This document shows, piece after piece, positions 1 to 5,579 of a DNA stretch of 5,598 nucleotides. A program made the translations under genes and the position numbers. Position 1 is the first letter of the stretch. Each line of letters opens with the position of its first letter. The DNA is taken from contig JAKAAU010000109.1 of the NCBI GenBank assembly GCA_021802165.1, positions 1 through 5,598 on the forward strand, written 5' to 3'. Source of the DNA: Thermoplasmata archaeon. Its GTDB lineage: Archaea; Thermoplasmatota; Thermoplasmata; Thermoplasmatales; Thermoplasmataceae. A model generated the notes under the pieces. It saw only the letters and a program-made list of their open reading frames with translations. It did not search any database and was not told the origin of the DNA.

Positions 1-252
1 GAATATTATATGATAAAAACATCAGTTCCACGTAAAAGGGAATGGGAAGAAATAAAGGAACTCATAACGAAAAAATTCACCGGGAAAATGTTTGATTTTA
101 CAGATGGCATAAAAATTTATGATACTGATGGATGGACACTTATAAGACCATCCGGAACAGAAAAAATTGTCCGTGTATTTTCTGAATCAAGGAAACAGGA
201 AACCGCAAAGGAATACAATAAAGAATATGAAACGTTTTTAAAAAATTTATAA
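1..252 (+). CDS. Phosphohexomutase (phosphomannomutase / phosphoglucomutase / phosphoglucosamine mutase family), C-terminal fragment
   Basis: The frame is open from base 1, so this is the 3' end of a longer gene; the ATG at 10 is internal and not the true start. The 83 visible residues are the last part of the alpha-D-phosphohexomutase fold. The phosphate-binding loop of domain 4 reads RPSGTE (codons at 145-162), after a stretch DGIKIYDTDGW. In this family the loop holds the sugar phosphate while the phosphate moves between C6 and C1. The usual RPSGTEP has Lys instead of the final Pro here. The substrate (mannose-, glucose- or glucosamine-phosphate) cannot be told because the catalytic serine and the sugar-binding loop lie outside the window. 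Its stop codon overlaps that of the convergent lipid gene by the six bases TTATAA. Confidence 0.88.
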   Translation, partial: EYYMIKTSVPRKREWEEIKELITKKFTGKMFDFTDGIKIYDTDGWTLIRPSGTEKIVRVFSESRKQETAKEYNKEYETFLKNL

Positions 253-258
253 ATTTTT
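235..258. terminator. Probable bidirectional oligo-T terminator between convergent genes
   Basis: On the + strand, T5 runs lie at 235-239 and 254-258, on either side of the mutase stop codon. On the minus strand a T6 run (the A's at 240-245) begins one base after the stop of the phosphatidyltransferase gene. Archaeal RNA polymerase terminates at short oligo-T tracts without needing a hairpin, so both convergent transcripts could end here. No strong stem was seen. The call rests on position and base runs only. Confidence 0.5.
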
Positions 259-852
259 ATACATATCGAAAAACCTGGTTATTGCATTTATATTCCCTGC
301 AAGGCCAAACCATATCAGCAGGATACCGGTTGCATATATTTCTATTGAATAAATATCGAAATGTGCGGTTATAAAAAATTGCACCAGGGCGAATATTATG
401 ATTAATACAAGCCGGTCAGCCCTGCCCGCTATACCGGAATAATTCCTCTTTAAACCCAGTGCCTGTGACTGGGTTCCCATATAGCTGGTCAGAAGAATTC
501 CCAGTATTGCGAAAAGCCCGAGATATATATTTCCATAAATGGAGAAGGTCATTCCCAGAACAATAAACATGTCTGAATAACGATCGAATACATGGTCAAG
601 CATATCACCTTTTTTAGAGGATATATTCTTTAATCTTGCTATTTTTCCATCAAGGGCATCAAATAATGCTGATAGAATTATTAATATAAATGCAAGCAGT
701 AGAAAGTAATGCCCCAGATAGTATGATAAACCTCCGAGACCAGCAAGAACAAGTGAAAGTACGGAAACAGTATTGGGATTCATACCGGAAAATTTTTCTG
801 TGATTGGATTCAAAAACTTATCTGCATTTTTTCTGTAAGAGTCCAGTACCAT
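247..852 (-). CDS. CDP-alcohol phosphatidyltransferase, probably archaetidylinositol phosphate synthase type
   Basis: This is a 201-residue integral membrane enzyme of the CDP-alcohol phosphatidyltransferase family. It joins a CDP-activated lipid to an alcohol with release of CMP. The complete signature D-x2-D-G-x2-A-R-x8-G-x3-D-x3-D is present: D65, D68, G69, A72, R73, G82, D86, D90; the aspartates bind the catalytic metals. About six hydrophobic segments (roughly 27-46, 49-66, 93-108, 109-125, 147-164, 168-187) fit the six-helix fold. The N-terminus (LDSYRKNADKFLNPI, then NPNTVSVL) and the GRADR motif at 143-147 resemble archaeal archaetidylinositol-phosphate synthases more than the serine or glycerophosphate enzymes, so L-myo-inositol-1-phosphate is the likely acceptor (inference). 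The gene lies 23 bases behind the glycosyltransferase stop codon, with no Shine-Dalgarno sequence but a TATA-like box at the right distance, so it may also have its own leaderless transcript. Confidence 0.85.
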   Translation of the reverse strand: MVLDSYRKNADKFLNPITEKFSGMNPNTVSVLSLVLAGLGGLSYYLGHYFLLLAFILIILSALFDALDGKIARLKNISSKKGDMLDHVFDRYSDMFIVLGMTFSIYGNIYLGLFAILGILLTSYMGTQSQALGLKRNYSGIAGRADRLVLIIIFALVQFFITAHFDIYSIEIYATGILLIWFGLAGNINAITRFFDMYKNL

Positions 853-872
853 ACCCAGATATGAAAAGGTAA

Positions 873-880
873 TTATTAAA
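873..880 (-). promoter_or_regulatory. Possible internal TATA box for the phosphatidyltransferase gene
   Basis: Read on the minus strand, TTTAATAA lies 28 to 21 bases before the ATG at 852, the spacing expected for a leaderless archaeal transcript. A purine-rich stretch (ACAACAA) precedes it as a possible BRE. The box straddles the TAA stop codon of the upstream glycosyltransferase (876-878). There is no GGAGG-like site before the start, which fits leaderless initiation, but the region is AT-rich and a chance match is possible. Confidence 0.35.
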
Positions 881-2093
881 TTGTTGTCTTTCCGGTTTTC
901 TTGACCTTATGCCATACACGTTTTGCACCTGTGATTTCAAGGAACATAGTGTATATTGAAATAAGTGAATTTATGGTAAGATACACATAAATAAGGGGCA
1001 GATAAATTGCATTCTGCTTCTTTTTGATCAACACGAGTATGAAAGCGGCTAGATATATTGCCAGAGATATAACTATAAGGGAAATAAAATATGTTCTCAT
1101 TGAATGCACGAAGGGATTATAAAAATTGAGTAATGATATATATAGCCATCCGAAGAATAGTATGCCCGAAAATGTTGGAGCCAGAACAATCATCAATGCA
1201 TCGAAGTCCGTGAATGTGCTCAGCCTCTTCTTTGAATGCAGGAAAACCTGATGGTATCCCCTCAACCATCTTGTCCTCTGCTTGAAGTATTCCGAGTATG
1301 ATGCGGGCGTTTCCTGAAGTACCTTTGCACTGCTCAGGTATGCGGATTTATATCGTGCGTTTGATATACGTACCGAGCTTTCCAAGTCCTCTGTAAGGAA
1401 TTTCTCATTCCAGCCGCCAATGTTTTTTATAACGTGCCTTTTGAAATACTGATTTGATCCTGCAACTGGCACGAAAAGGTTCAAATGTGTTCTTCCGATT
1501 AACGTTGCCTTTACCAGTATCTCATCGATAACTGCAAGCCTTGTAAATATATTTTCCTCTCTATTTATATAGGAATTATAACCCTGTAAAACATCCACAT
1601 TGAAATAATTCATACCGTAAACGGCATTTTCAAGGGTATTTCTCAGAAGCATGGTATCCGCATCATATGTTGCGATAATTTCTCCCCTTGATTTTTTGAA
1701 GCAGAAATTAAGTGCGGAGGCCTTGCTCTTTCCATCTGGCCTGTTGAATACCTTTACCCTGCTATCCTTACTTTCAAATTCTCTGGCTATTTTGTATGTA
1801 TCATCACTGGAATTATCTACAACAACAAGCAGCTCAAAGTTTGTATAGGATTGGTTTAAAATTGATTCTATTGTTCTGGATATAACGGTTTCCTCATTTT
1901 TCGCCGGGACTATAATGCTAACCAGCGGTTTATACATCTTTAATCCGGCAAATTGTTTACCGTCAAGACCCGCAAAATCTATATCGTATTTCGTAAAATC
2001 ACGGTATCCATAATATAAAATAGGAAACTGGTAAATCACGTAAACGAGACCTATAGCAATTAAAGCAAGGCCGATAGCCTGAAGTATATCCAT
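876..2093 (-). CDS. Membrane-bound family 2 glycosyltransferase, processive (cellulose/hyaluronan synthase-like) type
   Basis: The protein is a GT2 (GT-A fold) enzyme that transfers a sugar from a nucleotide-sugar at the inner face of the membrane. Numbered from the longest frame (ATG at 2117, 413 aa), there is one N-terminal membrane segment (about 11-36) and a catalytic domain at about 64-290. Then come three membrane segments (about 308-331, 343-364, 371-395) and a basic tail. The family motifs are all present: VVVDNSSDD at 98-106 (nucleotide binding, D101), DAD at 152-154 (metal/nucleotide-sugar), TED at 242-244 (catalytic base) and QRTRW at 280-284. The QxxRW motif is typical of polymer-making enzymes, but the product is unknown. 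I chose the second Met (ATG at 2091-2093, 405 aa) because a strong TATA/BRE sits 24-37 bases before it, whereas the first ATG (2117) lies within that TATA box. It is followed closely by the phosphatidyltransferase gene, suggesting a shared envelope role (inference). Confidence 0.88.
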   Translation of the reverse strand: MDILQAIGLALIAIGLVYVIYQFPILYYGYRDFTKYDIDFAGLDGKQFAGLKMYKPLVSIIVPAKNEETVISRTIESILNQSYTNFELLVVVDNSSDDTYKIAREFESKDSRVKVFNRPDGKSKASALNFCFKKSRGEIIATYDADTMLLRNTLENAVYGMNYFNVDVLQGYNSYINREENIFTRLAVIDEILVKATLIGRTHLNLFVPVAGSNQYFKRHVIKNIGGWNEKFLTEDLESSVRISNARYKSAYLSSAKVLQETPASYSEYFKQRTRWLRGYHQVFLHSKKRLSTFTDFDALMIVLAPTFSGILFFGWLYISLLNFYNPFVHSMRTYFISLIVISLAIYLAAFILVLIKKKQNAIYLPLIYVYLTINSLISIYTMFLEITGAKRVWHKVKKTGKTTI

Positions 2094-2116
2094 TATAGGA
2101 TGATATCCATATGGCA

Positions 2117-2130
2117 TATATAAATTCTTT
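2117..2130 (-). promoter_or_regulatory. Promoter (BRE + TATA box) of the glycosyltransferase gene
   Basis: On the minus strand the sequence reads AAAGAA (BRE-like, 2130-2125) followed directly by TTTATATA (2124-2117). The box spans -31 to -24 relative to the ATG at 2093, which places transcription start at or next to that codon. This is the best archaeal promoter match in the window. It argues that the gene is leaderless and starts at 2093 rather than 2117. Confidence 0.6.
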
Positions 2131-2170
2131 TCTATTGGATGACCACTCTCAAATTGAATTTTCCGGATTT

Positions 2171-2178
2171 TTTAAATA
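2171..2178 (+). promoter_or_regulatory. TATA-like box of the thiamine operon promoter
   Basis: TTTAAATA lies 29 to 22 bases before the thiD ATG at 2200, the usual spacing for an archaeal promoter whose transcript starts at the start codon. No Shine-Dalgarno sequence precedes the ATG, which fits a leaderless mRNA. The BRE position (ccggattt) is not purine-rich, so the promoter may be weak or need an activator. It overlaps a palindrome at 2176-2190. Confidence 0.5.
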
Positions 2179-2190
2179 ATTTGAAATTAT
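2176..2190. promoter_or_regulatory. Perfect 15-bp palindrome in the thiD promoter, candidate operator
   Basis: ATAATTT-G-AAATTAT is a perfect inverted repeat with 7-base arms around a single G. It covers the last three bases of the TATA-like box and reaches to 10 bases before the thiD start codon. A dimeric protein bound here would block TBP or RNA polymerase, the usual mode of archaeal repression. The arms are entirely A/T in an AT-rich genome, so chance cannot be excluded without comparison with related genomes. Confidence 0.4.
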
Positions 2191-2199
2191 ATTAGTATC

Positions 2200-2988
2200 A
2201 TGGTCTCAAGAGTTATGACCGTGGCATCCACTGATTCAGGTGGTGGCGCAGGCATTATGGCTGATTTAAAAACATTTACTGCAATGAAAGTTTTCGGAAC
2301 TGCAGTTATTGTTTCACTTACGGCACAGAACAGTGTATCGGTAAAATCCATTTATGAAGTCCCTGTATATTTCATTAACGACCAGTTTGATGCAATAATG
2401 GAGGATATAGGTACTGATGCAGCCAAAACAGGAATGCTTTATTCAGAGGAAATAATATCGACGGTAACGGAAAAATTTCTGCAGTATGATGTACACAACA
2501 TTGTTGTGGACCCGGTAATGGTTTCAAAGACAAATGCCAGATTACTGAAAGAGGATGCTGTATTTACAATGGTTCACAAACTTATGAAAATTGCAACCCT
2601 GATTACTCCGAATATACCGGAAAGTGAGGTTATCTCTTCCATGAAAATTAACAATGTTGAAGATGCCAGAATTGCAGCAAAGAAAATATCCGGAATAACA
2701 GGTTCAGCTGTTCTGGTCAAGGGTGGCCATTCCAGTGGAAATTTGTCCACAGATATACTCTATGATGGAAAAGAATATAGTGAATTTTCAGACATAAGGA
2801 TAGATACAAGGAATACACATGGAACCGGTGATACATTATCCGCTTCCATAGCATCATATCTGGCTGCCGGCAAGAATCTCTATGATTCCATCTCCCTTGC
2901 AAGAAAGTATATAGAAGGTGCCATAAAAAATTCATTTCCCATGGGAAATGGTTATGGTTCACTTTCACATTTCTGGGCGATAAAATGA
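2200..2988 (+). CDS. thiD: ThiD: hydroxymethylpyrimidine / phosphomethylpyrimidine kinase
   Basis: ThiD, a ribokinase-fold enzyme, phosphorylates 4-amino-5-hydroxymethyl-2-methylpyrimidine (HMP) to HMP-P and then HMP-PP, the pyrimidine half of thiamine, in the cytosol. At 262 residues it has the normal single-domain length, without the ThiN or ThiE fusions seen in some organisms. Visible family motifs are STDSGGGAG at 10-18, TAQN at 41-44, KTGM at 76-79, VDPVM at 103-107, TPNIPE at 136-141, VKGGH at 173-177 and THGTGD at 206-211. The last motif is normally HGTGC in ThiD; here the Cys is Asp211, as in the GxGD motif of other ribokinase-family kinases. The start fits the family, with only nine residues before the STDSGGGAG loop, and a TATA-like box lies at -29 to -22. 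It is the first gene of a three-gene operon; its TGA overlaps the next ATG in ATGA. Confidence 0.93.
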   Translation: MVSRVMTVASTDSGGGAGIMADLKTFTAMKVFGTAVIVSLTAQNSVSVKSIYEVPVYFINDQFDAIMEDIGTDAAKTGMLYSEEIISTVTEKFLQYDVHNIVVDPVMVSKTNARLLKEDAVFTMVHKLMKIATLITPNIPESEVISSMKINNVEDARIAAKKISGITGSAVLVKGGHSSGNLSTDILYDGKEYSEFSDIRIDTRNTHGTGDTLSASIASYLAAGKNLYDSISLARKYIEGAIKNSFPMGNGYGSLSHFWAIK

Positions 2989-4016
2989 CAGGTAAAATAT
3001 CGAGGAAATTTTTTGAGGAAAATATAATAAACAAAACCGGAGCTGTAAGAAGGGATGTTGTAGTTCCTCCGCGTAACGGTGTCGATGTTGGGATTATAGA
3101 AATCAATGGTGGATACATGGCGGTAACTACAGACCCACTTTACATTGATGTCTCATTCGGTTTAAAGAAAGCAGCATGGTTTGCATTTCATATTCTTGCA
3201 TCCGATCTATACACATCTGGAATAAGGGCAGAATATATGAGCATAGACCTGAATCTGCCGGAGAAAATCACTGACGATCAGTTCAATGAAATCTGGAATG
3301 TTATACATGAAGAATGCAAAAAATATAACATAGAGGTTGTCACCGGACACACAGCAAGATATGCAGGTGTTTCGTTTCCCATGATTGGAGGCGTAACACT
3401 CATGGGCACAGGGGATAAGTATATAACAACAGAAAATGCAACTGCTGGCGATTCAATTATAATGGCAAGAAGCTGCGGTCTGGAAGCATCTGTCATACTC
3501 GTATACACATTTCCTGAATATGTAAAGGACCATCTGGGAAGTGAAACGCTAAAATCTATACAGGATAAATTTTATACAATGACATGTGTACCGGAGGAAT
3601 TATTGGCAATAGATTTCGGCATTGGAGATAAAATCACGTCAATGCATGACGCAACCGAGGGGGGGCTTTTAAATTCGGTTTACGAGATCGGGTATGCTTC
3701 GGAAAATGGAATAAGAATATATTATGATAATATTATTACTGACAAGGATATTGAAAGGATATGCTCACTTTTCAACATAAATTCCATGAGGTCCATAAGT
3801 GAGGGGACACTACTATTTACGGTTAAATCCAGATATGCAGTGGAATTCATGGAAAAGTTGAGAAATTCTGGATTTAATTCAAACATCATAGGAGAGGTTA
3901 CAGAGAAGAGCAAAGGAATAAAGTTGATCAGGGATAACAAAGAATATGATATAAATCCAGAAGATGATCAGTTATGGAATGCAGTATCGGAAGGCATTAA
4001 GAGGGGTCTTAAATGA
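2985..4016 (+). CDS. PurM/HypE-like (AIR synthase-related) protein in the thiamine operon, function unsettled
   Basis: This 343-residue protein belongs to the PurM/ThiL/HypE/SelD superfamily of ATP-binding enzymes. An N-terminal dimerisation/ATP domain contains GVDVG (32-36), TTDP (48-51), ASDLYTSG (72-79) and TGHTARY (120-126). A C-terminal domain contains AGDSI (154-158), GLEAS (165-169), HDATEGGLLN (221-230) and SEGTLLFTV (272-280). Layout and motifs are closest to HypE-like archaeal proteins (HypE has DPTRGG where this has DATEGG). It lacks HypE's C-terminal Pro-Arg-Ile-Cys tail, ending in GLK, and no hydrogenase genes are nearby. ThiL would show GDDAA and GGDT motifs, which are replaced here by GVDVG and TGHT. 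Its place between thiD and thiE, with ATGA overlaps on both sides, suggests a thiamine role, perhaps thiamine-phosphate kinase (inference). The start has no Shine-Dalgarno site, so translation is probably coupled to thiD. Confidence 0.8.
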   Translation: MTGKISRKFFEENIINKTGAVRRDVVVPPRNGVDVGIIEINGGYMAVTTDPLYIDVSFGLKKAAWFAFHILASDLYTSGIRAEYMSIDLNLPEKITDDQFNEIWNVIHEECKKYNIEVVTGHTARYAGVSFPMIGGVTLMGTGDKYITTENATAGDSIIMARSCGLEASVILVYTFPEYVKDHLGSETLKSIQDKFYTMTCVPEELLAIDFGIGDKITSMHDATEGGLLNSVYEIGYASENGIRIYYDNIITDKDIERICSLFNINSMRSISEGTLLFTVKSRYAVEFMEKLRNSGFNSNIIGEVTEKSKGIKLIRDNKEYDINPEDDQLWNAVSEGIKRGLK

Positions 4017-4633
4017 ATATAAGGGGGCTTTACCTTGTCACGCCTGAATATACCGGTGAATGGATCTTACATGCCACTGAGGAGGCATTAAAGAGCGGTA
4101 TTAATGTTTTACAGTACAGGGATAAAAAATCATCATTCCGGGAAAAACTCCGTATAGGTGGAAGACTAAGGGGAATGTGCAGTGAATACGGAATTCCCTT
4201 CATTGTTGACGATGATCCTGTTTTAATGGACATGCTGGATGCAGACGGCATCCACATAGGGAAGGACGATGTTCCATTTGAATATATAAAATCTAGATTT
4301 CCTGGAAAAATCATAGGTGTTTCCACATACGGTAGTGTAGAAGATGCGATAAAGTTCCAGAAACTCGGTACAGATTACGTGGCATTCGGATCATTTTTCA
4401 GTACACAGACAAAGGAGGATGCAACCATGTGCAATATAAATATTCTAAATAACCTGGATGGAATTACTATTCCTGTATTTGTTATAGGCGGAATAAACAG
4501 GAATAACGTTGATATGCTTCTTAAATACAGAATTTCAGGAATTGCAGTGGTATCAGCCATCTATTACAGCAGGGACATCTCCGGCGAGGTATCATTTTTT
4601 TCAGATAAATTGAAGGAATACGGAATAACCTAA
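4013..4633 (+). CDS. thiE: ThiE: thiamine phosphate synthase
   Basis: ThiE, a TIM-barrel enzyme, condenses HMP-PP with hydroxyethylthiazole phosphate (THZ-P) to thiamine monophosphate and pyrophosphate. At 206 residues it has the normal length. Motifs in order: GLYLVT at 5-10, QYRDK at 34-38 (usually Q-x-R-x-K), FIVDDD at 63-68 (usually FIxND, so Asn is Asp66 while the metal-binding Asp67 is kept), DADGIHIGKDD at 76-86 (usual Gln replaced by Lys84, metal-binding Asp86 kept), GVS at 102-104, FGSFFSTQTK at 125-134 (pyrophosphate/thiazole loop), IGGI at 158-161 and SAI at 181-183. Its ATG overlaps the upstream TGA (ATGA), and GAGG at 4001-4004 can pair with the 16S rRNA end, eight bases before the start. 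It is the last gene of the operon and accepts the product of ThiD. Most archaea use ThiN instead; none is visible here. Confidence 0.92.
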   Translation: MNIRGLYLVTPEYTGEWILHATEEALKSGINVLQYRDKKSSFREKLRIGGRLRGMCSEYGIPFIVDDDPVLMDMLDADGIHIGKDDVPFEYIKSRFPGKIIGVSTYGSVEDAIKFQKLGTDYVAFGSFFSTQTKEDATMCNINILNNLDGITIPVFVIGGINRNNVDMLLKYRISGIAVVSAIYYSRDISGEVSFFSDKLKEYGIT

Positions 4634-4644
4634 GATAATACCAC

Positions 4645-4660
4645 AGGAAAAATTATAATA
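4645..4660 (+). promoter_or_regulatory. Probable promoter of the winged-helix regulator gene
   Basis: The 46-base gap after thiE contains a purine run GGAAAAA (4646-4652) followed by TTATAATA (4653-4660), which lies 27 to 20 bases before the ATG at 4680. This fits BRE plus TATA for a leaderless transcript; there is no Shine-Dalgarno sequence (the bases before ATG are ACAAAG). The tract continues as TATATTTATATATA, so the exact box is uncertain. Its presence suggests that the regulator is transcribed separately from the thiamine operon. No clear terminator T-run follows thiE, so read-through is also possible. Confidence 0.5.
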
Positions 4661-4679
4661 TATATTTATATATACAAAG

Positions 4680-5450
4680 ATGAAAATTGAGCAGGCTCTT
4701 ATTTCTCAGTTGATGATTTTACTGAATATAAAAAACGGCAAGACCAGACCTTCAGAAATATCAAAGGAGCTTGATATAACACTCCAGGGTGTTGTTTATC
4801 ACATAAAAATTCTCAGAGAAAAAGGATTCATAGATGAAAAAAACAATATAACAAAAGAGGGCTTTGATTTTCTTTATAACGGCCTTAACTACATAGAAGA
4901 TTTTGTTCATAGTAGCCTCATCAGTATAGATTCTTCACTTGTGTGGGAGGTGATATCTGACCAGGAACTTATGTCAGGGCAGAAAGTATCACTGTATATG
5001 ACTAACGGCTATCTTCATGCAGGGCCCTATGCAGGTAGCGGAGCCAACGGTATCACAGTAAAAAATTCAAAAAAAAATGAATGCACCGGAGTGACTGCCG
5101 TAAGGGAAATTATCAAAATAAAAAAATCCAAAATAATAATAGTAGCGTTCAATAATGTTGAGAAAACAACTGATATGAAGAACCTTGGCGAGACTGTAAA
5201 CAATTATATTAAAGGCATAAATTTTGATTTTATAGGGATCACCGGTGAAATGGCAAAAACACTTATTGACATGCTTGGAAGAAAGCCAGACTTCGAATAC
5301 GCATCCGTAAATTCTGCTTTTGAGGCTGCAAAACGTGGTTTCACAACCCTCATACTGGTATCTGACAGGTTTTTCCATTTTTCCCTGAATGAAATCAGAG
5401 AGCTTCAGGCGAAAAATCCCACGGTTGAACTGGATTTAAGGCATATTTAA
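4680..5450 (+). CDS. Winged helix-turn-helix transcriptional regulator with conserved archaeal C-terminal domain of unknown ligand
   Basis: This 256-residue protein has an N-terminal winged helix (about 8-66). The helices include PSEISKELDIT (24-34) and the recognition helix QGVVYHIKILREKGFI (36-51), followed by a wing/next helix EKNNITKEGFDFL (53-65), much like ArsR/MarR-type domains. A linker helix (about 67-80) leads to a C-terminal part (about 85-256). This part has a small beta-rich segment (KVSLYMTNGYLHAGP, 102-116), an alpha/beta segment (about 140-200) and a conserved-looking end, SAFEAAKRGFTTLILVSDRFFHFSLNEIRELQ (start 212, end 243). I recognise the overall pattern from archaeal regulators but cannot name a ligand. 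The C-terminal part shows no recognisable ThiN-type motifs, so a ThiR assignment is not supported. It lies directly behind thiE with its own promoter; control of the thiamine operon is possible but unproven. Confidence 0.8.
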   Translation: MKIEQALISQLMILLNIKNGKTRPSEISKELDITLQGVVYHIKILREKGFIDEKNNITKEGFDFLYNGLNYIEDFVHSSLISIDSSLVWEVISDQELMSGQKVSLYMTNGYLHAGPYAGSGANGITVKNSKKNECTGVTAVREIIKIKKSKIIIVAFNNVEKTTDMKNLGETVNNYIKGINFDFIGITGEMAKTLIDMLGRKPDFEYASVNSAFEAAKRGFTTLILVSDRFFHFSLNEIRELQAKNPTVELDLRHI

Positions 5451-5504
5451 CTGAAATAATGCATATCCCGCGAAAATTCAGGATTTATAATGACCTGTAA
5501 CGAT

Positions 5505-5528
5505 AAATATATTATTGAAAATATATTA
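5505..5528. repeat. Two direct copies of AAATATATTA, 14-bp period
   Basis: The ten bases AAATATATTA occur at 5505-5514 and again at 5519-5528, with TTGA between them (5515-5518). The core AATATATT is itself a palindrome. Paired half-sites at a fixed spacing can be regulator binding sites, but the sequence is pure A/T and may be low-complexity chance. Confidence 0.35.
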
Positions 5529-5541
5529 ATACGTATATTTG

Positions 5542-5573
5542 TTATTTAAACTAGTCATGGCTAGTATTATAAA
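5542..5573 (+). promoter_or_regulatory. Candidate promoter/operator region of a gene at or beyond the window end, with a 16-bp dyad
   Basis: TTATTTAAA (5542-5550) and TATTATAAA (5565-5573) are both TATA-like. Between them lies the imperfect palindrome ACTAGTCATGGCTAGT (5550-5565), with 5-base outer arms ACTAG/CTAGT and a CATG centre; only the T/G pair breaks the symmetry. If the first box is used, transcription would start near 5571-5576, just before the ATG at 5580, and the dyad would sit between box and start, a usual place for an archaeal repressor. If the second is used, a leaderless gene would begin just past the window edge. The rest of 5451-5598 holds no convincing coding sequence. Confidence 0.35.
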
Positions 5574-5579
5574 CACGTT

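Noticed and set aside
2094..2199. TPP riboswitch (THI-box) in front of thiD
   Set aside because: The gap is only about 106 bases and already holds two divergent promoters. The TATA-like box is 22-29 bases before the ATG, leaving no leader, and none of the conserved THI-box blocks is present on either strand.
2717..3118. Long minus-strand open frame across the thiD / PurM-like junction
   Set aside because: It lies opposite two genes with intact family motifs and has no recognisable protein character. The same holds for the other frames opposite coding genes (for example 1651-1848, 3278-3508, 4030-4326, 5067-5378).
2985..4016. Calling the middle operon gene thiL or hypE outright
   Set aside because: ThiL-type GDDAA and GGDT motifs are missing, and the HypE C-terminal cysteine tail and hydrogenase neighbours are absent. 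Operon position alone does not justify a gene symbol.
4655..4674. AT-alternating tract before the regulator as a specific operator palindrome
   Set aside because: TATA-type alternation gives many overlapping palindromes by chance; only the TATA/BRE reading has positional support.
4680..5450. ThiR (HTH fused to a ThiN-like domain)
   Set aside because: The winged helix fits, but the C-terminal part shows no ThiN features I recognise and resembles a different conserved archaeal regulator family.
5479..5497. Hairpin CAGG...CCTG after the regulator as a terminator
   Set aside because: The stem is only four base pairs with an 11-base loop and no T-run follows on the + strand.
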